Shown here: one piece after another, positions 34,832 to 43,938 of the stretch
Numbering within the stretch: the first letter of the stretch is position 1
How the letters are laid out: every line of letters starts with the position of its first letter
NCBI RefSeq assembly: GCF_000750635.1
Contig: NZ_CCDM010000009.1
Span: forward strand, 62,001-126,000
Length of the DNA stretch: 64,000 bases
DNA from: Oceanobacillus jeddahensis
GTDB lineage: Bacteria > Bacillota > Bacilli > Bacillales > Amphibacillaceae
Direction: 5' to 3'
Translations under genes and position numbers: made by a program
Notes under the pieces: model-generated
Seen by the model: only the letters and a program-made list of their open reading frames with translations
Told to the model about the DNA's origin: nothing
The model's database searches: none

Positions 34832-36205
34832 TTGATTAAAAAGCTATTAGTTGCCAATCGTGGAGAAATAGCTGTCCGAATTATCCGGGCCTGTAAAGAG
34901 ATGGGCATAGAGACAGTCGCAATATATTCTGAAGCAGACCAGGAGTCATTACATGTGGAGTTAGCGGATGAAGCATATTGTGTCGGTCCCAAATTAAGTA
35001 AAGATAGCTATTTAAATATAACTAATATTATGAGTGTTGCGTTGTCGACAGAGGTTGATGCGATACACCCAGGATATGGATTCTTGGCAGAAAATGCTGA
35101 CTTTGCGGAGATCTGCAGAGCATGCAATGTGACGTTCGTCGGTCCAACGCCAGAAGCTATTCAAAAAATGGGAATTAAGGATGTTGCCAAAGAAACAATG
35201 AAATCTGCGGATGTTCCTGTTGTTCCAGGTTCAGAAGGGATTGTGGAAGGTGCAGAACATGCAAAAGAAATCGCTGCTGAAATAGGGTATCCTGTAATTA
35301 TTAAAGCGACTGCTGGCGGCGGTGGTAAAGGAATTCGCGTAGCCCGATCTGAAGAGGAATTGATGAAAGGAATGGAGTTAACGCAAAAAGAAGCGGAAAC
35401 GGCTTTTGGTAATCCGGGCGTCTATATCGAAAAATATATTGAAGATTTTAGACATGTGGAAATTCAAGTCCTGGCTGATACACATGGAAATGTCGTGCAT
35501 CTTGGCGAAAGGGACTGCTCGATTCAACGCCGTTTGCAAAAGCTGGTGGAGGAATCTCCATCACCTGCAATTAATGAAACACTCAGAGAACGGATGGGAG
35601 AAGCTTCTGTAAAAGCAGCTCAGGCAGTAGATTATGTTGGTGCAGGAACAATTGAATACATTTTTGACAGACAATCGAATGAATTTTACTTTATGGAAAT
35701 GAACACCCGTATTCAAGTAGAGCACCCCGTAACAGAAATGGTTACTGGAGTAGATTTAATTAAAGAACAAATTCGTATTGCTGACGGCAGAGAGCTTGCA
35801 TTTACGCAAGCAGATATTACATTTGAAGGGCATGCCATTGAGTGTCGTATCAATGCAGAAGATCCATATAAGGATTTCATGCCTTCTGCAGGAGAAATTG
35901 AAATGTACTTGCCACCTGGTGGATTAGGAGTCCGGGTGGACTCTGGTGCCTATAGCGGATATAGAATTCCGCCATACTATGATTCCATGATCGCTAAGCT
36001 TATCGTCTATGCTTCAACAAGAAATGAGGCAGTAGAGCGTATGAGGCGTGCATTAGAAGAGTTTGTTGTTGAAGGGGTGCACACAACTATCCCATTTCAA
36101 TATCAAATTATGAGTCACCCTGTGTTTAAAGAGGGAGACTTCAATACAAATTTCTTAACTGAATATCCAATCATCGAGGAAAAGGAAGATGAGGATAGCG
36201 AATAA
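34832..36205 (+). CDS. accC: Biotin carboxylase of acetyl-CoA carboxylase
   Basis: ATP-grasp enzyme that carboxylates the biotin on AccB, 457 residues. The N-terminal KKLLVANRGEIAVRIIRACKE, glycine-rich ATP loop KATAGGGGKGIRV and active-site MEMNTRIQVEHPVTE are all present. TTG start at 34832 with AGGGGATGG upstream. The carboxyltransferase genes accDA are not here, as in B. subtilis. Confidence 0.97.
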   Translation: MIKKLLVANRGEIAVRIIRACKEMGIETVAIYSEADQESLHVELADEAYCVGPKLSKDSYLNITNIMSVALSTEVDAIHPGYGFLAENADFAEICRACNVTFVGPTPEAIQKMGIKDVAKETMKSADVPVVPGSEGIVEGAEHAKEIAAEIGYPVIIKATAGGGGKGIRVARSEEELMKGMELTQKEAETAFGNPGVYIEKYIEDFRHVEIQVLADTHGNVVHLGERDCSIQRRLQKLVEESPSPAINETLRERMGEASVKAAQAVDYVGAGTIEYIFDRQSNEFYFMEMNTRIQVEHPVTEMVTGVDLIKEQIRIADGRELAFTQADITFEGHAIECRINAEDPYKDFMPSAGEIEMYLPPGGLGVRVDSGAYSGYRIPPYYDSMIAKLIVYASTRNEAVERMRRALEEFVVEGVHTTIPFQYQIMSHPVFKEGDFNTNFLTEYPIIEEKEDEDSE

Positions 36206-36217
36206 GGAGTGAGGGCA

Positions 36218-36601
36218 ATGAGTGATCAACAATTATTAGATATTCTTGAGGATGACAGCTTAGGCAGTGTACAGATTGTACCGGAAGTCCTTGAGGTTAT
36301 TGCAGGATTCGCTGCAACAGAAGTAGATGGAGTAAAATCGATGCATGGCAGTTTTGCAACAGGTGTTGCTGAAAAATTTGGCAGGAAGTCACATGGCAAA
36401 GGCGTACGTGTTGAACTGACGGATAATGGTGCTATTATTGATATTTATGTCATACTTACGTTTGGAAAATCAATTCCAGAAGTTGCGGCAAAACTGCAAA
36501 CAAACATTAAGCAAAATGTCCATACGATGACATCTATTCAGGTTGAAGAAGTAAATGTTCATGTAGCAGGTATCCAAATGGAAAATCAGGAAATTGTATA
36601 A
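36218..36601 (+). CDS. yqhY: Asp23/Gls24 family protein YqhY
   Basis: Small cytoplasmic protein of 127 residues in the alkaline-shock (Asp23) family. The motif IVPEVLEVIAGFAATEVDGV and the C-terminal INVHV-like VEEVNVHVAGI are typical. In B. subtilis yqhY is co-transcribed with accBC, and its loss has been reported to disturb fatty-acid synthesis control. ATG 36218 follows AAGGAG; a GTG at 36209 is rejected because it overlaps that site. Confidence 0.92.
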   Translation: MSDQQLLDILEDDSLGSVQIVPEVLEVIAGFAATEVDGVKSMHGSFATGVAEKFGRKSHGKGVRVELTDNGAIIDIYVILTFGKSIPEVAAKLQTNIKQNVHTMTSIQVEEVNVHVAGIQMENQEIV

Positions 36602-36911
36602 ATGCTTTAAACAAAAACTCATGCCTTAAAAATTTCAAATTGGAGATAAAGCCACATGTATGAATATACATCTTGATATGCAATGAAAAACACAGGCCAT
36701 AGCCTGTGTTTTTCTATGTACGTAATAGAAAAGATAAAGAAAACGATTGATTTAAAGGAATATCAGAATTAGCATATTCTTATACCAGCAAAAGATAAGT
36801 GAATGCTAAGTTTTCTTCACAAAAAAGCGGGCATACTGTATCCTAGCCAAAAATAAGGAAAACGTGTTATGATTTTAACAGTAAATGAAAGAATGTAGAA
36901 GGAGCTGCGTG
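36602..36911. other. Intergenic region between yqhY and nusB
   Basis: Holds the accBC-yqhY terminator (36685-36714) and a probable -10 TATGAT near 36864 for nusB. I see no gene or repeat in it. Confidence 0.5.
36685..36714 (+). terminator. Terminator of accBC-yqhY
   Basis: Perfect stem AAAAACACAGGC/GCCTGTGTTTTT with a CATA loop. Confidence 0.9.
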
Positions 36912-37292
36912 ATGAACCGACATAAAGCCAGAGAAAAAGCATTTCAAACACTTTTTCAGTTAGATATGAATGAAGAGGAAGTAAGCTTAGCGATGGAATC
37001 TCTGAAAGAAGAAGAGCGGAAAGATGTATTCTTATCCATGCTGATTGAAGGAGTAATTACTTATAAAGAAACCATTGACTTAAAAATAGCAGAGAACCTT
37101 GAGAATTGGTCACTCGACCGCATTGCAGCAGTAGAACGTACCATTTTAAGACTTGCTGTTTATGAATTATTATACATGGAGGACATTCCACCAAATGTAT
37201 CAATTAATGAAGCAGTAGAGCTGGCACATACATTTGGAGACGAACAGTCCGGTAAATTTATTAACGGTGTATTATCAAAGGTTATTTCTTAA
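36912..37292 (+). CDS. nusB: Transcription antitermination factor NusB
   Basis: RNA-binding factor for rRNA antitermination, 126 residues. Typical segments are NRHKAREKAFQTLFQLDMN, WSLDRIAAVERTILRLAVYEL and PPNVSINEAVELAHTFG. ATG 36912 follows GAAGGAGC. It starts a run nusB-folD-xseA-xseB-ispA that is tightly packed and likely one operon. Confidence 0.96.
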   Translation: MNRHKAREKAFQTLFQLDMNEEEVSLAMESLKEEERKDVFLSMLIEGVITYKETIDLKIAENLENWSLDRIAAVERTILRLAVYELLYMEDIPPNVSINEAVELAHTFGDEQSGKFINGVLSKVIS

Positions 37293-37306
37293 GGGGGAGA
37301 ACGAAC

Positions 37307-38161
37307 ATGACCGCAGAATTGTTAAACGGAAGAGAATTATCTGATCAATTGAAAGAAGAAATGAAACAAGAAGTAGAGCTGTTAAAGCAGAAGGACATCC
37401 ATCCTCATTTAACGGTAATTTTAGTAGGAGACAACCCTGCCTCAAAATCTTATGTAAAAGGGAAAGAAAAAGCTTGTGCTGTAACTGGTATTTCGTCTGA
37501 TTTGATTGAACTTCCCGGATCAGTATCTGAGGAAGAATTATTACAGGTTATTGAAAACCAAAATAATGATAAACATGTACATGGCATTCTTGTACAATTA
37601 CCATTACCTGATCATATTGATGAACAGAAGGTTATCCATGCGATTACACCTTTAAAAGATGTAGATGGTTTTCATCCCATTAATATTGGAAAGCTTGTAA
37701 ATGGAGAAGAAACCTTTTTACCATGTACTCCATTTGGGATTCTCACGATGCTTGAATCTAAAAATATTGACATTGAAGGAAAGCATGCAGTAATTATTGG
37801 GCGTAGTAATATTGTCGGGAAGCCAATGGGATTATTACTATTAGAAAGAAATGCAACAGTTACATATTGCCATTCCCGTACCAAAAATCTCCGTGAAATG
37901 GCTTCTGAGGCAGATATTCTAGTGGTTGCAATGGGCAGGCAGCATGCTGTTGATGGAAGTTATGTGAAAGAAGGAGCAGTTGTTATTGATGTTGGGATCA
38001 ACCGCATGGATAATGGAAAGCTGACAGGCGACGTGGACTTTGAAAGCGCGAAGGAAAAAGCGTCTTATATTACACCTGTTCCCCGTGGTGTTGGCCCGAT
38101 GACGATTACAATGCTTTTAAAAAATACAATTAAAGCTGCAAAAGGATTGTCTGAAAAGTGA
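37307..38161 (+). CDS. folD: Bifunctional methylene-THF dehydrogenase/cyclohydrolase FolD
   Basis: Cytoplasmic enzyme linking methylene- and formyl-tetrahydrofolate, 284 residues. The active-site region is SKSYVKGKEKAC with the Tyr-Lys pair, QLPLPDHID and the NADP loop IIGRSNIVGKPMG. PVPRGVGPMTITMLLKNT is the C-terminal signature. It uses the methylene-THF made by the glycine cleavage system encoded at 13.6-17.6 kb. Overlaps xseA by 4 bases. Confidence 0.97.
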   Translation: MTAELLNGRELSDQLKEEMKQEVELLKQKDIHPHLTVILVGDNPASKSYVKGKEKACAVTGISSDLIELPGSVSEEELLQVIENQNNDKHVHGILVQLPLPDHIDEQKVIHAITPLKDVDGFHPINIGKLVNGEETFLPCTPFGILTMLESKNIDIEGKHAVIIGRSNIVGKPMGLLLLERNATVTYCHSRTKNLREMASEADILVVAMGRQHAVDGSYVKEGAVVIDVGINRMDNGKLTGDVDFESAKEKASYITPVPRGVGPMTITMLLKNTIKAAKGLSEK

Positions 38162-39528
38162 AAGACAATTATCTAACAGTTACTGCACTGACCAGGTATG
38201 TGAAACGTAAGATAGACACAGACCCTCATTTACGGCAGGTTTGGCTGCGCGGGGAAATATCTAATTTTAAACACCATAGCCGCGGACATATGTATATGAC
38301 TATAAAAGATGATAATGCCCGTATTCAAGCAGTGATGTTTTCTTCTAATAACAGCAAGCTTTTATTTCGCCCGGAAAATGGAATGAGTGTACTTATTCGC
38401 GGAGAAGTAAGTGTGTACGAGGCAAATGGGCAATATCAGCTCTATATTCGTGAAATGGAACCAGATGGCATCGGCGCATTGTATCAAGCTTTTGAGCAAT
38501 TGAAAGAAAAATTGCAAACAGAAGGCTTGTTTCTTGATGAACAAAAAAAGGAAATCCCTGCATATCCGAATCATGTCGGCGTCATCACCTCACCAACAGG
38601 GGCGGCTGTTCGTGATATTGTAACAACGATTGAAAGAAGGTCACCTGCCGTAAAAATTACGGTTCTGCCTGTCTCTGTACAAGGACCACAGGCTGTCGAT
38701 TCCATTGTCAAAAAAATTCAATATGCAAATGCATTTCCAGATACGTATGATGTTTTAATTGTTGGTCGCGGTGGAGGTTCTATTGAGGAATTATGGAGCT
38801 TTAATGAGGAAGCTGTAGCAAGAGCAATTTATGCGTCGGATATTCCTATTATTTCTGCAGTAGGACATGAGACAGATACAACCATTGCTGATTTTGTATC
38901 TGACTTACGTGCTCCTACACCAACAGGTGCTGCTGAATTAGCTGTTCCTTCTCAGGCAGAGCAGCTTGATAAAGTTTCCTATTTAAAGCAGCGGTTGACA
39001 CAATTCATGCGTACAGACATACAAATGCATATGAAACGTTTAGAATCTTTAAGCCAAACGTATGCATTTAAATATCCAAAACAATTGATTGCTCAAAAAG
39101 AGCAAGAGCTGGATAATATGTTGGATACATTAAATAAGTCCTTAAAATCAAGAATAGAACAGAAGCAAATTCGTTATACACATTTAAAACAGAGATTGGA
39201 TACACAGCATCCAGAGCAGGAAATAAAAATGGCAGCTGAAAAAAATAATAAATTATTGTCAGAGTTAAACAGGTCTATGAAACAGATGTTTACAAAATCA
39301 GAAAATGAGTTACAAGCTTCTATCAATAAATTAACATTGGTTAACCCGCTTGCTATTATGGCTCGCGGTTACGGAATCAGCTACAACTCGAATGGTGATG
39401 TTGTTAAATCCATCAAGGATGTACGTGAGGGAGAAACCATGGACGTACGATTGAAAGATGGATACATCCAAACAAATGTACAAAAACTAAAGGAGGTAGA
39501 GCAGCATGACGGAAGAGAAGAATTATGA
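38158..39528 (+). CDS. xseA: Exodeoxyribonuclease VII large subunit
   Basis: Large subunit of the single-strand DNA exonuclease VII, 456 residues. N-terminal OB fold (LRQVWLRGEISNFKHHSRGHMY) then catalytic core with GRGGGSIEELW and AVGHETDTTIADFVSDLRAPTPTGAAE, then a long coiled coil. Start GTG 38158 in the GTGA overlap with folD. xseB follows with a 23-base overlap. Confidence 0.96.
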   Translation: MKDNYLTVTALTRYVKRKIDTDPHLRQVWLRGEISNFKHHSRGHMYMTIKDDNARIQAVMFSSNNSKLLFRPENGMSVLIRGEVSVYEANGQYQLYIREMEPDGIGALYQAFEQLKEKLQTEGLFLDEQKKEIPAYPNHVGVITSPTGAAVRDIVTTIERRSPAVKITVLPVSVQGPQAVDSIVKKIQYANAFPDTYDVLIVGRGGGSIEELWSFNEEAVARAIYASDIPIISAVGHETDTTIADFVSDLRAPTPTGAAELAVPSQAEQLDKVSYLKQRLTQFMRTDIQMHMKRLESLSQTYAFKYPKQLIAQKEQELDNMLDTLNKSLKSRIEQKQIRYTHLKQRLDTQHPEQEIKMAAEKNNKLLSELNRSMKQMFTKSENELQASINKLTLVNPLAIMARGYGISYNSNGDVVKSIKDVREGETMDVRLKDGYIQTNVQKLKEVEQHDGREEL

Positions 39529-39748
39529 TGAATTAAGTTTTGAGCAAGCAATGGAGAAGCTGGAAGTTATTGTAAACAAGCTTGAAGAGGGCGATGTTCC
39601 ACTGGAACAAGCGATTGAATATTATCATGATGGCATGAAGCTTTCTAAATTATGTAATGAAAAACTAACAAATGTACAGGAAAAAATGGTGCATATTTTA
39701 AATGAACAGGGTGAATTAGAGCCGTTTGATGTAGAGGAGGACAAATAA
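39506..39748 (+). CDS. xseB: Exodeoxyribonuclease VII small subunit
   Basis: Small subunit of exonuclease VII, 80 residues. The pattern SFEQAMEKLEVIVNKLEEGD followed by LEQAIEYYHDGMKL is the standard two-helix motif. Good AAGGAGGTAG site inside the xseA end. Four bases before ispA. Confidence 0.96.
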   Translation: MTEEKNYDELSFEQAMEKLEVIVNKLEEGDVPLEQAIEYYHDGMKLSKLCNEKLTNVQEKMVHILNEQGELEPFDVEEDK

Positions 39749-39752
39749 AATT

Positions 39753-40637
39753 ATGCATAAACGATTGCAAGCTTATCTGGAGTATTATCGGGAAGAACTG
39801 CAAAAAGCATATAAGAGCTACTTTAATAAGCTTGAGATACCGGGCAATCTCAAAGAGTCTATGCTGTACTCTTTAGACGCAGGAGGAAAAAGGTTACGTC
39901 CTATTTTATTATTTGCAAGCTATGAAGTATACAGTGAAGATGTTCAAAAAGCAATGTCATCAGCTGTTGCTCTTGAGATGATACATACCTATTCTCTCAT
40001 TCATGATGATTTGCCGGCAATGGATAATGATGACTACCGCCGGGGTATGTTAACGAATCATAAAAAATTTGATGAAGCAACAGCGATTCTTGCAGGTGAC
40101 GCACTATTAACATACAGCTTTGAATTGATTTTGAATGATCCTTCGCTTACTCCAGATGAAAAGGTGACACTTACGAAAGAGTTGACGGCATGCAGCGGCC
40201 CTAAAGGGATGGTTGGTGGACAAATTCTTGATATGGAAGCGGAAAAACAATCTGTTTCTTTAGAAGAAATGGAAGAAATTCATACGTTAAAAACAGGAGA
40301 GCTTATCCGATTTGCCATATTTGCAGGGGCTTATTTAGCAAATGCTACAGATAAACAATTACATTATTTAGAGAAGTACGCGTATTATTTAGGACTTATT
40401 TTTCAAGTTCAGGATGATATTCTCGATGTTTCCGGTGAGGAAGAAAAACTGGGCAAGCGAGTAGGCAGTGATGAACTAAATGAAAAAAGCACATATCCGA
40501 AATTATTAGGATTGGATGGAGCCATTGCTCAAAAAGAAAAATATGTTCAAAAAGCGTATGAGAACTTAAAATTAGCTGATGCAGAAGACTCTCTTTTGAA
40601 GGCATTGACGGATTATTTTAGTGAAAGAGACCACTAA
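39753..40637 (+). CDS. ispA: Farnesyl diphosphate synthase
   Basis: Prenyl transferase making farnesyl diphosphate from C5 units, 294 residues. First aspartate motif DDLPAMDNDD and second DDILD (in FQVQDDILDVSGEEEKLGK) are both present. The dxs gene that follows ispA in B. subtilis is missing; the next gene, 40 bases on, is yqxC. GAGGAGG site upstream. Confidence 0.95.
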   Translation: MHKRLQAYLEYYREELQKAYKSYFNKLEIPGNLKESMLYSLDAGGKRLRPILLFASYEVYSEDVQKAMSSAVALEMIHTYSLIHDDLPAMDNDDYRRGMLTNHKKFDEATAILAGDALLTYSFELILNDPSLTPDEKVTLTKELTACSGPKGMVGGQILDMEAEKQSVSLEEMEEIHTLKTGELIRFAIFAGAYLANATDKQLHYLEKYAYYLGLIFQVQDDILDVSGEEEKLGKRVGSDELNEKSTYPKLLGLDGAIAQKEKYVQKAYENLKLADAEDSLLKALTDYFSERDH

Positions 40638-40677
40638 ATAGGATCTTCATGAATTAAATAAGTAAAGGAAAAAGTTT

Positions 40678-41487
40678 ATGAAAAAAAAGAAAAGAATTGC
40701 TGAGCTATTAGTGGAACGAGAACTAGTGGAAGATATAGAGAAAGCAAAACGAGCTGTGATGGCGGGACTGGTTTATTCAGGGGAAGAACGTATTGACAAG
40801 CCTGGAAGTCTTATTCCTGTTGAGAAGCCGCTTCGAATCAAAGACAAACAATTAAAATATGTAGGTCGTGGCGGATATAAGCTTGAAAAAGCACTTCAAT
40901 TATTTTCAATTCATGTTTCAGGTAAAATCTTTATGGATATCGGCTCATCCACAGGTGGTTTTACAGATTGTGCTTTAAAAAATGGTGCTGAAAAATGCTA
41001 TGCGATTGATGTCGGTTATAATCAATTAGATTGGAAACTCCGTAACGATCCAAGAGTAATTGAGATGGAGCGGACAAACTTCAGACATGTTACACCAGAT
41101 ATGCTCGGGTACGGTCTGCCTGAAGTGGCTTCTATTGATGTATCTTTCATTTCTTTAAAGCATATTTTCCCTGTCCTTGCTACCTTGCTGCATGAAAAAA
41201 ATGATGTGATTGCATTAATAAAGCCTCAATTTGAAGCGTTTAGAGATCAGGTTGGTGAAAAAGGAATCGTAAGAGATTCAGCAATTCATCTGGAGGTTTT
41301 GGAGAAAGTCGTTAATTATGCTGCAGATGCATTCTTTACTTTAGTGGACATAACTTATTCACCTATTAAAGGAACAGAAGGAAACATTGAATTTTTGGCG
41401 CATTTTAGGTGCGAAAATCAAGAAACGCCGAAGAACATGGACTTAGAAGAAGTTGTTAGGGAAGCGCAACAGGCATTGACCCCATAA
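40678..41487 (+). CDS. yqxC: TlyA-family rRNA methyltransferase/hemolysin-like protein YqxC
   Basis: S4 RNA-binding domain (RIAELLVERELVEDIEKAKRA, GSLIP) fused to a FtsJ-type methyltransferase (FMDIGSSTGGFTDCALKNGA as SAM site), 269 residues. Members of this family 2'-O-methylate rRNA; the B. subtilis enzyme's target is not firmly known. The run yqxC-ahrC-recN is as in B. subtilis. AAAGGAAAAA site upstream. Confidence 0.92.
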   Translation: MKKKKRIAELLVERELVEDIEKAKRAVMAGLVYSGEERIDKPGSLIPVEKPLRIKDKQLKYVGRGGYKLEKALQLFSIHVSGKIFMDIGSSTGGFTDCALKNGAEKCYAIDVGYNQLDWKLRNDPRVIEMERTNFRHVTPDMLGYGLPEVASIDVSFISLKHIFPVLATLLHEKNDVIALIKPQFEAFRDQVGEKGIVRDSAIHLEVLEKVVNYAADAFFTLVDITYSPIKGTEGNIEFLAHFRCENQETPKNMDLEEVVREAQQALTP

Positions 41488-41522
41488 TTTTTGACAGCAT
41501 TACGATAAAGGAGGGCTTGTAC

Positions 41523-41972
41523 ATGAGTAAAATACAACGTCATATTAAAATTCGTGAACTGATTACAGAAAATATCATTGAAACACAGGATGAGCTTGTT
41601 GATTCATTGAAAAATCTTGGCTATAACGTTACACAGGCAACTGTATCACGAGATATTAAGGAATTACAATTGGTAAAGGTTCCAACAAATACAGGTCAGT
41701 ATAAATATAGCCTGCCAGCTGATCAACGGTTTAATCCACTGCAAAAACTGCAGCGGTTAATTGTGGATACATTTGTCAAAATTGAAAATGCAAGCCATTT
41801 TATTATTTTGAAAACACTCCCTGGTAATGCCCATGCTGTTGGCGTCTTGATTGATAACTTGGATTGGGAAGAGATAATGGGAACGATCTGCGGTGATGAT
41901 ACTTGCTTAATTATATGCAGGACACCTGAACATGCGGAAGATATTAAAAATCGATTAATTGGAATGCTTTAA
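41523..41972 (+). CDS. ahrC: Arginine repressor AhrC/ArgR
   Basis: Arginine-responsive hexameric regulator, 149 residues. The winged helix contains LKNLGYNVTQATVSRDIKELQLVK split across the recognition helix, and the C-terminal domain has LPGNAHAVGVLIDNL and GTICGDDTCLIIC, the arginine-binding region with GDDT. ATG 41523 follows AAAGGAGGG. Coupled to recN by short spacing (24 bases). Confidence 0.96.
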   Translation: MSKIQRHIKIRELITENIIETQDELVDSLKNLGYNVTQATVSRDIKELQLVKVPTNTGQYKYSLPADQRFNPLQKLQRLIVDTFVKIENASHFIILKTLPGNAHAVGVLIDNLDWEEIMGTICGDDTCLIICRTPEHAEDIKNRLIGML

Positions 41973-41996
41973 AATATTTAATCGGGGTGAGTAAGC

Positions 41997-43691
41997 ATGT
42001 TAACAGAATTATCGATAAAAAACTTTGCGATTATTGAGGAATTGTCCTTAAGCTTTCAAGAAGGACTTACAGTGCTGACTGGGGAAACAGGTGCAGGAAA
42101 ATCCATTATTATTGATGCGATCCAATTGTTAGCTGGAGCAAGAGGATCTGTTGACTTTGTTCGACATGGATCGAATAAAGCAGAGATTGAGGGACTGTTT
42201 TTCATCGATCACGAAAAACATCCAATTTACCGAGTAGGCAAAGCATATGGGATTGAAATTAGTGATGAGCAAATTGTACTCCAAAGAACAATAACTTCTT
42301 CTGGAAAAAGCATTTGTCGTGTAAATAGTAAATTGGTGACATTGGCTATTCTCAGGGAATTCGGAAAGACATTGATTGATATTCATAGTCAGCATGAAAC
42401 ACAATCGTTGATGGATAATGAGCAGCATATTGACTTTTTAGATCTTTATCTCGGAGACGTGATGAAAGAAGCTAAAAAGGATTATCAGGAAATTTATTAT
42501 CGTCTGGAAAATTTGAAAAAGAAATACCGCAGTCTAAATGACAATGAACAGGAAATGGCACAGCGTCTTGATTTACTCCAATTCCAACAGCAGGAGTTAA
42601 CTGAGGCACAGCTTATCCCTAATGAAGATAGGGATCTGGAAGAAGAACGTAATCAACTGTCTAACTACGAAAAACTGCATCAATCCCTTTCGGATGCGTA
42701 TTTTGCTTTATATGGGGAGCAGCATGGGTTAGATTTAATTAGTCAAGCACAGCAGTCATTACAGGATGGGGCAGATTTAGATCCCTTTATCGCTGAAAAA
42801 TTAGATAGTATATCTAATCATTATTATATGCTGGAGGAAATTACTTATGATATGCGTAATTATCTTGATCAGCTACAATACAATCCAGAACGGTTAAATG
42901 AAATTGAACAGCGAATCGATGAATTAAATCGATTAAAACGTAAATATGGTCCAACTGTTGAAGAAATGTTAGACTACTTAGGCCGTGTCGAAGAAGAAAT
43001 GGAACAGATTACCAATAGGGAATCCCATTTAAATACACTGGTAACTGAAATCGATGAGCTGGAAAAGGATGCTTTGTTGGAAGCAGATCAGCTTCATCAT
43101 TTAAGAAAACAGGCAGCTGAACATCTAACAAAGGATATTTACCGGGAATTAAAAGACCTTTATTTGGAAAAAACCACTTTTTCCATCGATTTTGAGGATT
43201 CTGCACAACGAAAACTAAAATTAAATGGCTATGATAAAATACTATTCCGCATTTCAACCAATGTAGGTGAACCGTTAAAAGACCTTACAAAGATTGCGTC
43301 AGGTGGGGAGTTATCACGAATTATGCTTGCTTTAAAGAAGATTTTCTCCAAACATCAAGGCATCACAAGTGTTATTTTTGATGAAGTGGATACAGGTGTT
43401 AGCGGAAGAGTTGCGCAGGCAATTGCTGAAAAAATTCAGGAGATTTCGATTGAATCACAAGTATTATGTATTACACATCTTCCGCAAGTTGCTGCAATGG
43501 CGGATACACATAAATTCATCCAGAAAAAAGAAAAGGAAAACCGCACTTTTACGTCTGTTATTGAATTAAATGATAAAGAACTTATTGAAGAATTAAGCAG
43601 GATGATTACCGGAACAAAATTAACGGCTACTGCAAAAGATCATGCGAAGGAAATGTTAGCCTTAGCAGACCGTTTTAAAAAATCAAATTAA
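41997..43691 (+). CDS. recN: DNA repair protein RecN
   Basis: SMC-like ATPase that gathers at DNA double-strand breaks, 564 residues. Walker A GETGAGKSIIIDAI (about 30-43), a central coiled coil, signature IASGGELSRIMLALK and Walker B VIFDEVDTGVSG are all visible. No LexA box was found upstream. A terminator follows. Confidence 0.96.
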   Translation: MLTELSIKNFAIIEELSLSFQEGLTVLTGETGAGKSIIIDAIQLLAGARGSVDFVRHGSNKAEIEGLFFIDHEKHPIYRVGKAYGIEISDEQIVLQRTITSSGKSICRVNSKLVTLAILREFGKTLIDIHSQHETQSLMDNEQHIDFLDLYLGDVMKEAKKDYQEIYYRLENLKKKYRSLNDNEQEMAQRLDLLQFQQQELTEAQLIPNEDRDLEEERNQLSNYEKLHQSLSDAYFALYGEQHGLDLISQAQQSLQDGADLDPFIAEKLDSISNHYYMLEEITYDMRNYLDQLQYNPERLNEIEQRIDELNRLKRKYGPTVEEMLDYLGRVEEEMEQITNRESHLNTLVTEIDELEKDALLEADQLHHLRKQAAEHLTKDIYRELKDLYLEKTTFSIDFEDSAQRKLKLNGYDKILFRISTNVGEPLKDLTKIASGGELSRIMLALKKIFSKHQGITSVIFDEVDTGVSGRVAQAIAEKIQEISIESQVLCITHLPQVAAMADTHKFIQKKEKENRTFTSVIELNDKELIEELSRMITGTKLTATAKDHAKEMLALADRFKKSN

Positions 43692-43705
43692 AGGGATAAA
43701 AACGT

Positions 43706-43739
43706 AAAAAAATCGGACAATAAATGTACCGGTTTTTTT
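43706..43739 (+). terminator. Terminator of recN
   Basis: Stem AAAATCGGACA/TGTACCGGTTTT with one mismatch and one G-T pair, then a T run. Confidence 0.7.
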
Positions 43740-43938
43740 CTTTTTCCTATACTTACAATTTCCGTCAATCACATGTCCTTTTGCATCTGAAGAACAACAC
43801 ACTATACATACGTTTATCCAAATTTTTAGAGGAAAAGATACACATATCACATAGGTTGTTCCAGTTTAAACTGCCCTCCAACTGCAAAAAGTATATGTAC
43901 AGAAAGAAAATATTTTTTGTAAGAGGAGGAGACGATTT

